A stretch of 64,000 nt of DNA, taken from the NCBI GenBank assembly GCA_022562055.1, contig JADFQA010000004.1, positions 1-64,000 of the forward strand, read 5' to 3'. The position numbers and the translations under genes were made by a program. Of the stretch, positions 7,022 through 15,841 are shown piece by piece. This DNA comes from Acidobacteriota bacterium. Its GTDB lineage: Bacteria; Actinomycetota; Acidimicrobiia; Spongiisociales; UBA5794. A model generated the notes under the pieces. It made no database searches and was not told the DNA's origin. It saw only the letters and a list, made by a program, of their open reading frames with translations. The stretch's first letter is position 1; each line of letters starts with the position of its first letter.

Positions 7022-9030
7022 TAGCGCTCGCCGGTTATATCTCGCTGCTCACCGCGTTGGTCGGTGCAGGCTGGCTCACGGTTGCCGGGTTACGGCGGGT
7101 GACGACAGGCGAGGGCGCAAAAGAGGCTCTCCGGTTGCCGGTTCGGTTGCTTGTCGGCGGTGGACTTGCCGCGATGGGTTTCCTCGAACTTGGCATCGTG
7201 ACCCACGACTATTCAATTGAATACATCGCGTCGAACAGCGCAACCGAGACACCGTTCATCTTCCTCCTCGCCAGCGGCTGGGCTGCGCTTGAGGGCAGCG
7301 TCTTGCTCTGGGGACTGCTCGTTGCCGTGTTTGCGTGGCTGGTATATCGCTCGCTTGGCGCCAACGACGGCCTCGGAGCAGGAGCCTTGGGGATCATCGG
7401 GGCGGTTGCGGTGTTCTGGTTCGCAACGATGATCACTGTTGCGAACCCGTTCAGGGTGTGTACCGCAGCAGCCGAGATAGGTTGCCAGGCGAGTTCGTGG
7501 TTCCCCCTCGCGGCGTCGGTGAGCCCGGTGAACGGCGTCGGGCCAAACGCACTACTCCAAAATCACATCCTCATGGCGATCCACCCGCCAATGCTCTATG
7601 TCGGGTTTGTTGGTATGACCGCCCCCTTTGCGTTCGCGATCTCAGCGCTGATCCGCGGTGAGAGCGGCAACGGATGGCTCGAACGCACTCGGCGCTGGAC
7701 GATCCTTGCGTGGGTGTTTCTCACCATCGGGCTGATGCTCGGCGGTTGGTGGTCGTACGAAGTGCTCGGTTGGGGCGGCTACTGGGCATGGGACCCAGTG
7801 GAAAACAGCACGCTGATTCCGTGGCTTGCCGCAACCGCGTTCATCCACTCGTCCGTCATCCAACGAAAGCGCGGCATGCTGCAAGCGTGGAACATTGTGC
7901 TGGTCATCTCAACGTTCTCACTGACAATCCTGGCAACTTTTCTCACTCGCTCTGGTGTTGTGTTCTCGGTGCATGCGTTCAGTCAATCTGGGATCGGCCC
8001 CGCAATCCTGATCTTCCTCGCGTTCGTGGTGATTGGGTCGTTTGCCCTTTTCGCGTTCAGGGCACACCTCGTCGCGCAGGCGCCGCGTGTCGAATCGCTT
8101 GTCAGCAGAGAAGGAGTGTTCCTGCTCAACAACCTGCTGCTCGCCGTGTGGGGCCTCGCGGTCTTACTCGGCACACTTGCGCCCACAATATTCGAAGTGC
8201 TCAACGGCAACCGTGTCACCGTCGGCCGACCGTTCTACGACAGGATCACCCTCCCGATCGCGCTCGTTCTACTTCTCGCCGTCGGCATCGGACCAATCAT
8301 GCCGTACCGGATTGCCGACCCACGGGTCGTATGGCGACGGCTGCGGACGCCGGTGACCGCTGCTCTAGTAATCGGCGCGGTAGTGGTCATGATCGGGGTG
8401 AGGTCGGTGCCGACGATCATGGTGATCGTCCTCGGTGCCTTCATCCCGGCGGTGATCGTCCGGCTGATGTGGACCAGGATGAACCAGGTAGCCAAAACCG
8501 GGATCAGCGTTGGTGCCGCGTTCGTGCGCATCGTGAAGAACGAACCAGGGTTCTGGGGCGGTCAACTGTCACACCTAGGTGTTGCGGTCCTGGCCATCGG
8601 GATAGCTACAACTACCGGTCTCGCTTCGCAGACGACTATCCAGTTGAGTGTCGGCGAGTCGGTCCCGGTTGCCGGTTACTGCATTTCGTATGACGGACCG
8701 TTCGAGCGACAGGAACCCAACCGTGTGGTGCGGGGACTCGACCTCACCGTGCTAGACGCATCGTGCTCAAGGACCCTGACCACGCTTTCACCGAGTACCA
8801 ACGCGTACAAAAACTCATCAACACCGATCGGCACCCCAGCCGTATACACCACCCTATTTGAGGATGTCTATATCCGAATAGCGGCCGGCAGCGCGGCCAA
8901 CCCGGTCATCGACGTGTTCATCTTTCCCATGATGTGGATGGTGTGGTTGGGTGGCGCAGTGACGGGTCTTGGCGGCGCGGTGTCTGTGATCGGACGCCGG
9001 GCGCAGCGGAAAGCCATGGTCGATGCGTGA
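7018..9030 (+). CDS. ccmF: Cytochrome c heme lyase subunit CcmF
   Basis: This 670-residue, strongly hydrophobic protein has the WWD domain motif WGGYWAWDPVENSTLIPW (about residues 253-270) and many transmembrane helices, with a C-terminal extracytoplasmic region and a last helix. Together with CcmH it ligates heme to apocytochrome c at CxxCH motifs on the outer side of the membrane. The length is in the usual 630-670 range. The GTG start overlaps the ccmE stop and the 3' end overlaps ccmH by eight bases. Confidence 0.94.
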   Translation: MIALAGYISLLTALVGAGWLTVAGLRRVTTGEGAKEALRLPVRLLVGGGLAAMGFLELGIVTHDYSIEYIASNSATETPFIFLLASGWAALEGSVLLWGLLVAVFAWLVYRSLGANDGLGAGALGIIGAVAVFWFATMITVANPFRVCTAAAEIGCQASSWFPLAASVSPVNGVGPNALLQNHILMAIHPPMLYVGFVGMTAPFAFAISALIRGESGNGWLERTRRWTILAWVFLTIGLMLGGWWSYEVLGWGGYWAWDPVENSTLIPWLAATAFIHSSVIQRKRGMLQAWNIVLVISTFSLTILATFLTRSGVVFSVHAFSQSGIGPAILIFLAFVVIGSFALFAFRAHLVAQAPRVESLVSREGVFLLNNLLLAVWGLAVLLGTLAPTIFEVLNGNRVTVGRPFYDRITLPIALVLLLAVGIGPIMPYRIADPRVVWRRLRTPVTAALVIGAVVVMIGVRSVPTIMVIVLGAFIPAVIVRLMWTRMNQVAKTGISVGAAFVRIVKNEPGFWGGQLSHLGVAVLAIGIATTTGLASQTTIQLSVGESVPVAGYCISYDGPFERQEPNRVVRGLDLTVLDASCSRTLTTLSPSTNAYKNSSTPIGTPAVYTTLFEDVYIRIAAGSAANPVIDVFIFPMMWMVWLGGAVTGLGGAVSVIGRRAQRKAMVDA

Positions 9031-10183
9031 ACTCGGACGGGTACTGCGGATTGCGGTACCGATCGCTGCAGTGCTCATCATGGTGCTCGCCTTGCGGCCG
9101 GCGGCTTCGGTTGTGTCCGCGCAAGATCGGGTTGACGCTCTCAGCAAGACACTTGTTTGCCCCGTCTGCAACGGGTTAAGTCTCGATCAGTCACCGAGCA
9201 AAGTGGCGCTCGACGGTGTCGCATTTGTGACTGAAAAGATTGACGAAGGCTGGTCAGATGACGACATTTACGAGTACTGGGCCGGCGTGTATGGGAACTC
9301 CGCAATCCTCGACCCCGGACGCAGCGGCCTCGGACCGGTGCTGTGGGGCGTGCCGTTCGCACTTGTGCTGCTCGGTGGGTATGTGATCCTCACGCGGCGC
9401 CGCACTGACGCACCCCTCGTCACTGACGTATCAGTCGTGGGACAGCGAATGGACCAGGTAGCTAGCGATATTGAGGATCTCGATCGCCAGGTCGCCGACG
9501 GTGAACTTGATCCGGAGACTGCACAAGAACTGCACGACGTCTACACGGCAGAACTCGCAGAACTATCTGGAAACGTCTCCGACGTGCCGGTGAAGACGGG
9601 CGTTGAGACAAAAATCAAGGTCGGTGCCGCGGTGATCGGCGCGGTGTCGGCCGTGATCGGCATCGTTGCGATCGTCGGGCTCAACAACCCACAGTCCAAC
9701 GCGACCGAGGGTGTCATCAACGACGTGCTGAATGGTCGGCAGGTAGATCTTGCGGACGTGACCAACGAGGAGATGGAGGTCGTTGTCGCCAACAACCCCG
9801 ACATCTTGCCAATGCGTCGCGCACTGGCGCGTCGCTACTTTGAGGACGGCGAATTCTCGAAGGCGCTGCAACATTTCATCTACATCCTGGACCGAGAAAA
9901 GGACCCAGAGTCGCTCGCCACTGTCGGCTGGATGACATACCTCTCCGACAATGCCGAGACCGCCGCCAGCCTCCTCGACGAGGCGCTTGTTGTCGACCCC
10001 AACTATGTCACCGCCCAGGTGTGGCTTGCGCTGGTACGGCTCGAAGGCCTCAACGACCCGGCGGGCGCCGTGCCACTGCTTGAACGGGCCCTCTTGTCTA
10101 CCGAACTCCCGCCAGACACGGTTTCGGTCATTGAAGAGGCGCTCGCCGTGGCCCGTGAGCGAGCGGAGAGTGGCGCGGGATGA
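9023..10183 (+). CDS. ccmH: Cytochrome c biogenesis protein CcmH fused to a CcmI-type TPR domain
   Basis: This 386-residue protein combines two ccm functions. The N-terminal part has a signal-like helix and the CcmH thiol motif LVCPVCNG (about residues 44-51; LRCxxCQ in the family), which reduces or holds apocytochrome c. A membrane helix follows at about residues 110-125 (VPFALVLLGGYVIL), then a linker, a second helix (about residues 196-213) and a TPR-like region (ALARRYFEDGEFSKALQHF and AASLLDEALVVDPNYVTAQ). CcmI-type TPR domains bind the C-terminus of apocytochrome c. The start overlaps ccmF and the end overlaps ccmG. Confidence 0.85.
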   Translation: MRELGRVLRIAVPIAAVLIMVLALRPAASVVSAQDRVDALSKTLVCPVCNGLSLDQSPSKVALDGVAFVTEKIDEGWSDDDIYEYWAGVYGNSAILDPGRSGLGPVLWGVPFALVLLGGYVILTRRRTDAPLVTDVSVVGQRMDQVASDIEDLDRQVADGELDPETAQELHDVYTAELAELSGNVSDVPVKTGVETKIKVGAAVIGAVSAVIGIVAIVGLNNPQSNATEGVINDVLNGRQVDLADVTNEEMEVVVANNPDILPMRRALARRYFEDGEFSKALQHFIYILDREKDPESLATVGWMTYLSDNAETAASLLDEALVVDPNYVTAQVWLALVRLEGLNDPAGAVPLLERALLSTELPPDTVSVIEEALAVARERAESGAG

Positions 10184-10776
10184 CCGAGTCAAAACCCATC
10201 AGGCTGGGCCGAATCCTTGCATTCCTGATCTTCGGAGCGGTAGTGGTGTTCGCGATGTTTGCTAGCCGATTCGGCGAAGACATGAGCATCACAGCATCGC
10301 CGCTCATCGGGAAGAACGTCTCAGACACGTCGCTGCCGTATCTCGAGCGCAGCGGTGAACTCTCCCTCGCCGATCTCAGGGGCGACATCATTGTGCTCAA
10401 CTTCTGGGCGTCATGGTGCCCGCCGTGCCGCCTCGAACAACCCGAGTTGGTGAGGGCAGCGGATGACCTTGCCGAGCTTGGTGTCACGTTCGTCGGTGCG
10501 CTCTTCAACGACGACGCCGACTCTGGCTCAAGGTTTCTCGACAAATACGGGCGGAGCGAGCGAGCTCACTATCTGTTGGACGGCCAGTCTCGTCTGGGGT
10601 TCGACTTCGGTGTGACCGGGTTGCCGGAGACGTTTTTTATTGATCGAAAAGGTGTGATCCGGGCGAAGATCAGTGGTGGTGTTAGCTACGACCTTATTGT
10701 CGCCACCGTCGATCAGATGATTCTCGGGAAAACTCCGGAGTCGGTGAAGACCGGTGAACTTCAGAACAGGCCATAG
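10180..10776 (+). CDS. ccmG: Thiol:disulfide interchange protein CcmG/DsbE
   Basis: This 198-residue membrane-anchored thioredoxin-like protein has an N-terminal helix (about residues 11-28), the active site NFWASWCPPCRLEQPE and the family motif GVTGLPETFFIDRKG. It reduces the CxxC of apocytochromes or of CcmH before heme attachment. The start overlaps the ccmH stop by four bases, so it is the last gene of the ccm unit. The gap to the following hemerythrin gene is short and shows no clear terminator. Confidence 0.9.
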   Translation: MTESKPIRLGRILAFLIFGAVVVFAMFASRFGEDMSITASPLIGKNVSDTSLPYLERSGELSLADLRGDIIVLNFWASWCPPCRLEQPELVRAADDLAELGVTFVGALFNDDADSGSRFLDKYGRSERAHYLLDGQSRLGFDFGVTGLPETFFIDRKGVIRAKISGGVSYDLIVATVDQMILGKTPESVKTGELQNRP

Positions 10777-10821
10777 CTACGTCGACCGAGTTGCGCGCAG
10801 GTGCGAAGGTTGTGTACTTTG

Positions 10822-11385
10822 ATGCGTATGGCAGACAACCCCATCCCGACCGCAACATCGGTCCTGCGCGAAGAACACCGACTCATTCTCAAGGTAGCGG
10901 GGGCCCTCGATCTGATGCTTAGCGCCCACCATCACGGTCAATCGCTCGACTACGACCGCGTCGCCAAGTGCATAATGTTTTTTCGATTGTTTGCTGACGC
11001 TTGCCATCATGGCAAAGAGGAGGACTTGTTGTTTCCCGAGTTGGTTGCAAAGGGAATGTCGAAGGACGCGGGTCCGATTGCAGTCATGCTCGATGAGCAC
11101 GAGCAAGGAAGGGCGTTCGTTGGAATCATGAGGGCCACTTTCGACAAGGCCCGGGAGGGCAACGAACAGGCCGGCGCCGAACTTGTTTTCGCCGCCGAGG
11201 GTTTCATCGAGCTGATCGTTGCCCACATCGGCAAGGAGGACAACGTCCTGTTCGGCATGTCTGACGGAATGATCGTCGGCAATGACTGCCGGGACCTCTG
11301 CGCAGGCTACGACGAGGTGTGCGGGCGAAGTTTCGAGGGTCAGTCAAAGGAAGATCTTGAACGCCTTGCAGGAGAGATTGTCTAG
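10822..11385 (+). CDS. Hemerythrin-like cation-binding protein
   Basis: This protein of about 187 residues shows the spaced histidine/glutamate pattern of the hemerythrin fold: REEHRLI, CHHGKEEDLLFPEL, LDEHEQGR and VAHIGKEDNVLF. These residues normally coordinate a di-iron centre that binds oxygen or senses redox state. The exact start is uncertain: an ATG at 10822 and another at 10828 are possible, and a GTG exists at 10801. It follows the ccm operon on the same strand. A role in oxygen binding or sensing would suit an organism that carries both aerobic and anaerobic aromatic pathways, but that is inference. Confidence 0.85.
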   Translation: MRMADNPIPTATSVLREEHRLILKVAGALDLMLSAHHHGQSLDYDRVAKCIMFFRLFADACHHGKEEDLLFPELVAKGMSKDAGPIAVMLDEHEQGRAFVGIMRATFDKAREGNEQAGAELVFAAEGFIELIVAHIGKEDNVLFGMSDGMIVGNDCRDLCAGYDEVCGRSFEGQSKEDLERLAGEIV

Positions 11386-11544
11386 AGAGCTCCCTGCGAG
11401 TTCGTCTCTGCGTCGGGGACCAAAACTCAACCTTCGGGTGCGTCGTAGCGAGCGAAAAACGCCGGCGAATTAGCAAGTGATCGCCGGAGCCGTACTATCG
11501 GGCCATGGAAGCTCTCACTCCACCTTCGTACGGCAGTTGATGTC

Positions 11545-13236
11545 ATGAGGTTTCGGTTGCTTACGGACGACTCGGACGGCCAGCCCTACCTGTCTGTCGA
11601 CGTTACCGGCAAGGCGATCCTGCAGGATGCGTTCTTGAACAAGGGTGACGCTTTCGCTCGCGACGAACGCGAGGCCCTCGGACTTATCGGGTTCTTACCA
11701 GATCACGTGTCGACCATCGATGAACAGCTCGACAGAGTCCGATACCAGTACGGTCTGAAGACGACCGAGATTGGCAAGAACGTCTTTCTCAACGAGCTCA
11801 TGGACCGCAACGAAACGCTGTTCTACCGGTTTGTACTCGACGACCTCACCGGTGTTGTGCCGGTGATCTACACCCCGACGATCGCCGCAGTCTGCTCGCA
11901 TTGGAGCCGCAACTTCAGGGGCGCCCACGGGCTGTACATCACACCGCGGGACCGAGGGCGGATCGCTGAAGTCCTCCGTGGCCATCCCGCGATGTGCCCC
12001 CCGGTGATTGTCGTGACCGACAACGAACGCATCCTCGGCATAGGAGATCAGGGTGCAGGCGGCATGGGGATTCCAATCGGGAAGCTCGCTCTCTACACGG
12101 TGGCTGCCGGTATCCACCCCGAGCGCTGTATCCCGATCTCGATTGATGTCGGCACAAACAACTCAGAACTGCTCGCCGACCCGCTCTACCTCGGCTACAA
12201 AGAGCCACGGCTGCGTGGCGCCGAGTATGAGAACCTCATCGACGAGTTTGTTGATGCGGTCATTGAGGTGTACCCCGGGGCATTGCTCCAGTGGGAGGAC
12301 TTCGCCAACCTCACAAGCTTCAGGAACCTGGAGACGCACAGAGAGCGGATCGCATCCTTCAACGACGACATCCAGGGAACCGCTGCAATGGTGGTTGCGG
12401 GCATCATCTCGGCGAGTTCGACACCGCTTCATGACCACCGCATCGTTATCTCAGGGGCGGGATCGGCCGGGTACGGGATTGCCCACCAGATCGCATTCGC
12501 AATGGTTGATGACGGGATCGACGCAGCCGATGCTTGGCGACGGATCTTTGTCCTCGACTCGCGGGGTCTGCTGATTTCGGGCGACCGGTCTCTCAAAGGC
12601 ATCAAAGCAAACCTCGCGGCCGACCCCGCCAACGTCGCCGACTGGGTCACAACCGACGATCCGCCTTCGCTTCTCGACGTCGTCACCAACGTGCGGCCCA
12701 CCGTTCTCATCGGTGTCAGCGGCCAGCCCGGTCTGTTCACCAAGGACGTGATACAGGAGATGGTATCCAGATGTGAACAGCCGATCATCATGCCCCTATC
12801 GAACCCGACGAGCTACGCGGAGGTCACACCGTCGAACGCAATCATGTGGACCGACGGCCGGGCCGTCGTCGCCACAGGTAGCCCGTTTGCCGCGGTAGAG
12901 CACAATGGTGTGCTGCACACCATTGGGCAGGCCAACAACGTGTTCATCTTCCCCGGAATGGGGCTGGGGACTATGTCAGTCGGAGCGAGAGAGGTCACCG
13001 ATGGCATGTTCCTCGCGGCCGCAAAGGCCCTTGCGAGGGTAACCCCGGCGGAGTTGGTCGCCGCCGGGCAGCTCTATCCCAACATCGAACACGTGCGGTC
13101 GGTGTCGCGTGCCGTCGCAATCGCGGTGGCGACGCAGGCGATCATCGAGGGTGTTGCCGACCCCGTCGATGACATCGAAACACGAGTCGACGCCGACATG
13201 TGGTACCCCGAGTACCTCCCGACGCGGCCCGCCTAG
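11545..13236 (+). CDS. NAD-dependent malic enzyme
   Basis: This 563-residue protein matches the long-form malic enzyme family (about 540-570 residues), which converts malate to pyruvate and CO2 with NAD(P) reduction. Family signatures include VVPVIYTPT, ITPRDRGRI, VVTDNERILGIGDQGAGGMG, ASFNDDIQGTA and the Rossmann motif GAGSAGYGIA at about residues 310-319. The length and the GIGDQG motif favour the NAD-linked type. It stands alone with about 160 bases upstream. It could supply pyruvate and reducing power, but nothing in the sequence ties it to the aromatic genes. Confidence 0.92.
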   Translation: MRFRLLTDDSDGQPYLSVDVTGKAILQDAFLNKGDAFARDEREALGLIGFLPDHVSTIDEQLDRVRYQYGLKTTEIGKNVFLNELMDRNETLFYRFVLDDLTGVVPVIYTPTIAAVCSHWSRNFRGAHGLYITPRDRGRIAEVLRGHPAMCPPVIVVTDNERILGIGDQGAGGMGIPIGKLALYTVAAGIHPERCIPISIDVGTNNSELLADPLYLGYKEPRLRGAEYENLIDEFVDAVIEVYPGALLQWEDFANLTSFRNLETHRERIASFNDDIQGTAAMVVAGIISASSTPLHDHRIVISGAGSAGYGIAHQIAFAMVDDGIDAADAWRRIFVLDSRGLLISGDRSLKGIKANLAADPANVADWVTTDDPPSLLDVVTNVRPTVLIGVSGQPGLFTKDVIQEMVSRCEQPIIMPLSNPTSYAEVTPSNAIMWTDGRAVVATGSPFAAVEHNGVLHTIGQANNVFIFPGMGLGTMSVGAREVTDGMFLAAAKALARVTPAELVAAGQLYPNIEHVRSVSRAVAIAVATQAIIEGVADPVDDIETRVDADMWYPEYLPTRPA

Positions 13237-13331
13237 CGGCGCCCAGAGGACGCCGGGAACAGTGATCCGGTAGCGTCGGGCTTGACGAATCTGTCGGCGG
13301 GTCGAACTGCGGGGTGCGGTGGTTCGATCAG

Positions 13332-14000
13332 TCAACTGCGGCGCAGGGCGAGAGCCACAGCTTCGACGCGGCTGTGGACCTCAAGCTTGGCGAGGATGTG
13401 CTGGATGTGGTTACGGACGGTTGCGTGCGATAGAAACAGGCGTTCTGCTATCGCCGATCCGTCGAGGCCTTCGCTAAGAAGTCCCAGAACCTCTCGCTCC
13501 CGGGGTGTGAGTACATCGAGTCGGCTGTTACCCCACGTTTCGGCGGGACTCCAGCCGTTCAGTCGCTCTACCACGAGACGCTCCAACTCGGGGGGGAGCT
13601 CGACCTCTCTGATCAGATGAACGAGGCGGCACTGATCGCGCAACTCGATGGGTGGGACGATCGTCGTTGCATTTAGCCACAATGTCTTGCCCGCTGCGGA
13701 AAGGCCGAGAACTTGCATGCTTTCGACTACTTCGTCTGGGTCGCCGCGAGTGCTAGCAGGGCAGTTTTGGTCGCATATCGTCCCCCCGCAACGGTCCCGC
13801 CAGCATAGAATCTCGTGGCAGCGTCGGCCCAGCGCATCGGCTGACGTGTACCCCAGAAGATCGGTGGCCGCGTCGTTCCACGCGATGATGCGCATGTCTC
13901 CATTTATGGCAATCATGGCGTCGCCGGTCCTGCCGAGAACGTCGAGCATCTTGGCGAGACGTTCGTCGACGGCGGAGTCGATTGCTGTAGGACTGGTCAT
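13332..14000 (-). CDS. PAS-LuxR transcriptional regulator with a Cys-rich PAS loop
   Basis: The 222-residue protein has an N-terminal PAS domain (about residues 20-130; DAMIAINGDMRIIAWNDAA) and a C-terminal LuxR/GerE helix-turn-helix (LTPREREVLGLLSEG, then HATVRNHIQHILAKL). The PAS domain contains a cluster of histidine and cysteines (C-H-x3-C-x4-C-x4-C-x3-C, residues about 60-77), which could bind metal or a cofactor or sense redox; similar clusters occur in other PAS-LuxR proteins. There is no receiver domain. It lies just beyond the 3' end of the 12-gene operon on the same strand, separated by only 60 bases. Its target is unknown. Confidence 0.85.
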   Translation of the reverse strand: MTSPTAIDSAVDERLAKMLDVLGRTGDAMIAINGDMRIIAWNDAATDLLGYTSADALGRRCHEILCWRDRCGGTICDQNCPASTRGDPDEVVESMQVLGLSAAGKTLWLNATTIVPPIELRDQCRLVHLIREVELPPELERLVVERLNGWSPAETWGNSRLDVLTPREREVLGLLSEGLDGSAIAERLFLSHATVRNHIQHILAKLEVHSRVEAVALALRRS

Positions 14001-14060
14001 AAGCTTGCTCGACGATACGGAGAACTGCTGGTGCTCGTCAAGTGAAAATGCCCTGACGTA

Positions 14061-14561
14061 TCAGTCAACGACTTGACCCCTCAACACTTCAAGTATCCCT
14101 CCAGCGGTAAGAATCTCACGCATTTCATCCGGCAGTGAGTCGCCGAGCAGCTCAGATCCGCGAACCGTGTTGAGCACCGTACCCGATTCGAGATCGATCG
14201 AGATGTGGTCCCCACCGGCGAAACCGGCGTGGACCCCGGGACAGACAACGACGGGGAGGCCCACGGCGATGGCGTTGCGCATGAAGATACGAGCGAATGA
14301 CTCGGCAACGACACATGCAACCCCGAGTTCTTTCAAGTTCTCAGCCGCGGTCTCTCGGCTTGAGCCGCACCCGAAGTTTTGGCCTGCAACGATGACATCA
14401 CCCGGAGCGACTTTTGACGCAAAGGTCGGATCGACCGACTCAAGGACATGCAGCTTGCGTATTTCCACGGGGTCGATCGCGTATGCGCCGGGAGACAGCA
14501 CGTCGGTGCTGATATCGTGGTCGAATTTCCACACTCTGCCGGCGAGGATGTGGTCAGGCAT
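14061..14561 (-). CDS. LeuD/HacB-like small subunit of an aconitase-family hydro-lyase
   Basis: This 166-residue protein is the swivel-domain subunit of a two-subunit aconitase-type dehydratase. The motif GQNFGCGSSRE (about residues 60-70) is the substrate-binding signature. In archaeal-type enzymes the loop after DTD..(I/L).PG sets specificity, YLRT-like in homoaconitase and YLV-like in isopropylmalate isomerase. Here the segment is STDVLSPGAYAIDPVE, with YAI and apparently a shorter loop, so the substrate cannot be assumed to be isopropylmalate. The ATG at 14561 is chosen because homologues begin with a similar GRVWKF segment. It overlaps the large subunit by eight bases and is the last gene of the operon. 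Confidence 0.87.
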   Translation of the reverse strand: MPDHILAGRVWKFDHDISTDVLSPGAYAIDPVEIRKLHVLESVDPTFASKVAPGDVIVAGQNFGCGSSRETAAENLKELGVACVVAESFARIFMRNAIAVGLPVVVCPGVHAGFAGGDHISIDLESGTVLNTVRGSELLGDSLPDEMREILTAGGILEVLRGQVVD

Positions 14562-15819
14562 TCGTGACCTCCATGTTTCTCGGATCGGCGAGGTGGCCGG
14601 CGAGGGCCGAGGCCGCGACGGTTGCCGGTGACCCGAGATAGATCTCGGCGTCTGCGCTTCCCATCCTTCCAATAAAGTTGCGGTTGTGCGTACCGATGCA
14701 CCGTTCGCCCGGGCCGAGGAGTCCTCCGTGACCTCCGAAACATGGACCGCAGCCGGGAGGGAGAACAGATGCCCCGGCGTCGACGAGTGTCGCGAGGACC
14801 CCGGACTCCATGGCCTCCTGAAGAATCTGCCGCGAAGCCGGGACCACAAGCAGCCGAACCCCGGCGGCGATGTGCTGCCCGGCGAGAACGTCGGCAGCCG
14901 CTTGCAGGTCTTCGATGCGGCCGTTCGTGCATGATCCGATGAACGCCTGGTTGATGACAATTCCCTCGACATCTTCAATCGACCTCACTCGATCCACTTC
15001 GTGTGGCATCGCAACTTGCGGCGGAAGGTCGGAGAGCAAGATTTCGTGAACTGCCTCGTAGTGTGCATCCGGCTCCGGTCCGTAGGGTTCGGTACCGGCT
15101 CCGCCGCGGTCCCTGAGATACGAGTCGGTGATCTCATCCGCAGCGAAAAGGCCGAACTTGGCACCCATCTCGACCGCCATGTTTGCTACGGTGAGACGGC
15201 TTGACATGTCAGCGTTGGTCGCGGCTGGGCCACCGAACTCGATGGCCCGATACCGTGCGGCGTCGGCGCCGAAGCGTCCAGCGAGGTGCAGAATTACGTC
15301 CTTCCATGACACACTTCGCTGGAGATTGCCAGTCAACTCGAAACGAATCGTCTCAGGAACTCGGAACCAGAGCCGACCTGTAGCAAGTGCATAGACCATG
15401 TCTGACGTGCCTATCCCTGTGCCTCCGGCGCCAAGGGCGCCATAGGTTGTGGTGTGAGAGTCAGTCCCGACGATCAGCATGCCAGGCCGGACGTGGCCCT
15501 GTTCGGGAAGCAGTTGATGGCAGATCCCCTCGCCAGCGTCGTAGAAAGCGTTGATGCCGAGGTGGGAGACATGGCTCCTGATCGACTGGTGGACTGCCGC
15601 GGCCGCAGCGGAAGGAGCAGGGACGAGGTGATCGATTACGACCACGGTCTTGTCTGGGTCGAACACCCGATCGAACCCCACGTCTGCCAACGTGTCGAAG
15701 ACCTGCGCGGCAAATATGTCGTGGAGCAAGGCGAGGTCGATATCGGCGACAACGAACTCCCCGGCCGTTACTTCCTTCCTCCCGGCCGCGGCGGCCAGGA
15801 TTCGCTCGGCATGTGTCAT
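14554..15819 (-). CDS. LeuC/HacA-like large subunit of an aconitase-family hydro-lyase
   Basis: The 421-residue protein has the three cysteine positions for a [4Fe-4S] cluster: IGSCTNGR (about residues 299-306) and PPGCGPC (about residues 358-364). Other aconitase motifs are VGTDSHTTTYGALGAGGTGIG and the N-terminal DHLVP. The length, close to 420, is that of the archaeal/homoaconitase type rather than the 470-residue bacterial LeuC. With the small subunit it should interconvert 2- and 3-hydroxy polycarboxylic acids. No LeuB-type dehydrogenase is present in the window. A longer in-frame extension to 15918 is not conserved, so the ATG at 15819 is used. Confidence 0.88.
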   Translation of the reverse strand: MTHAERILAAAAGRKEVTAGEFVVADIDLALLHDIFAAQVFDTLADVGFDRVFDPDKTVVVIDHLVPAPSAAAAAVHQSIRSHVSHLGINAFYDAGEGICHQLLPEQGHVRPGMLIVGTDSHTTTYGALGAGGTGIGTSDMVYALATGRLWFRVPETIRFELTGNLQRSVSWKDVILHLAGRFGADAARYRAIEFGGPAATNADMSSRLTVANMAVEMGAKFGLFAADEITDSYLRDRGGAGTEPYGPEPDAHYEAVHEILLSDLPPQVAMPHEVDRVRSIEDVEGIVINQAFIGSCTNGRIEDLQAAADVLAGQHIAAGVRLLVVPASRQILQEAMESGVLATLVDAGASVLPPGCGPCFGGHGGLLGPGERCIGTHNRNFIGRMGSADAEIYLGSPATVAASALAGHLADPRNMEVTNA

Positions 15820-15841
15820 ACCCACGGCGTGTGTGCCTTCA

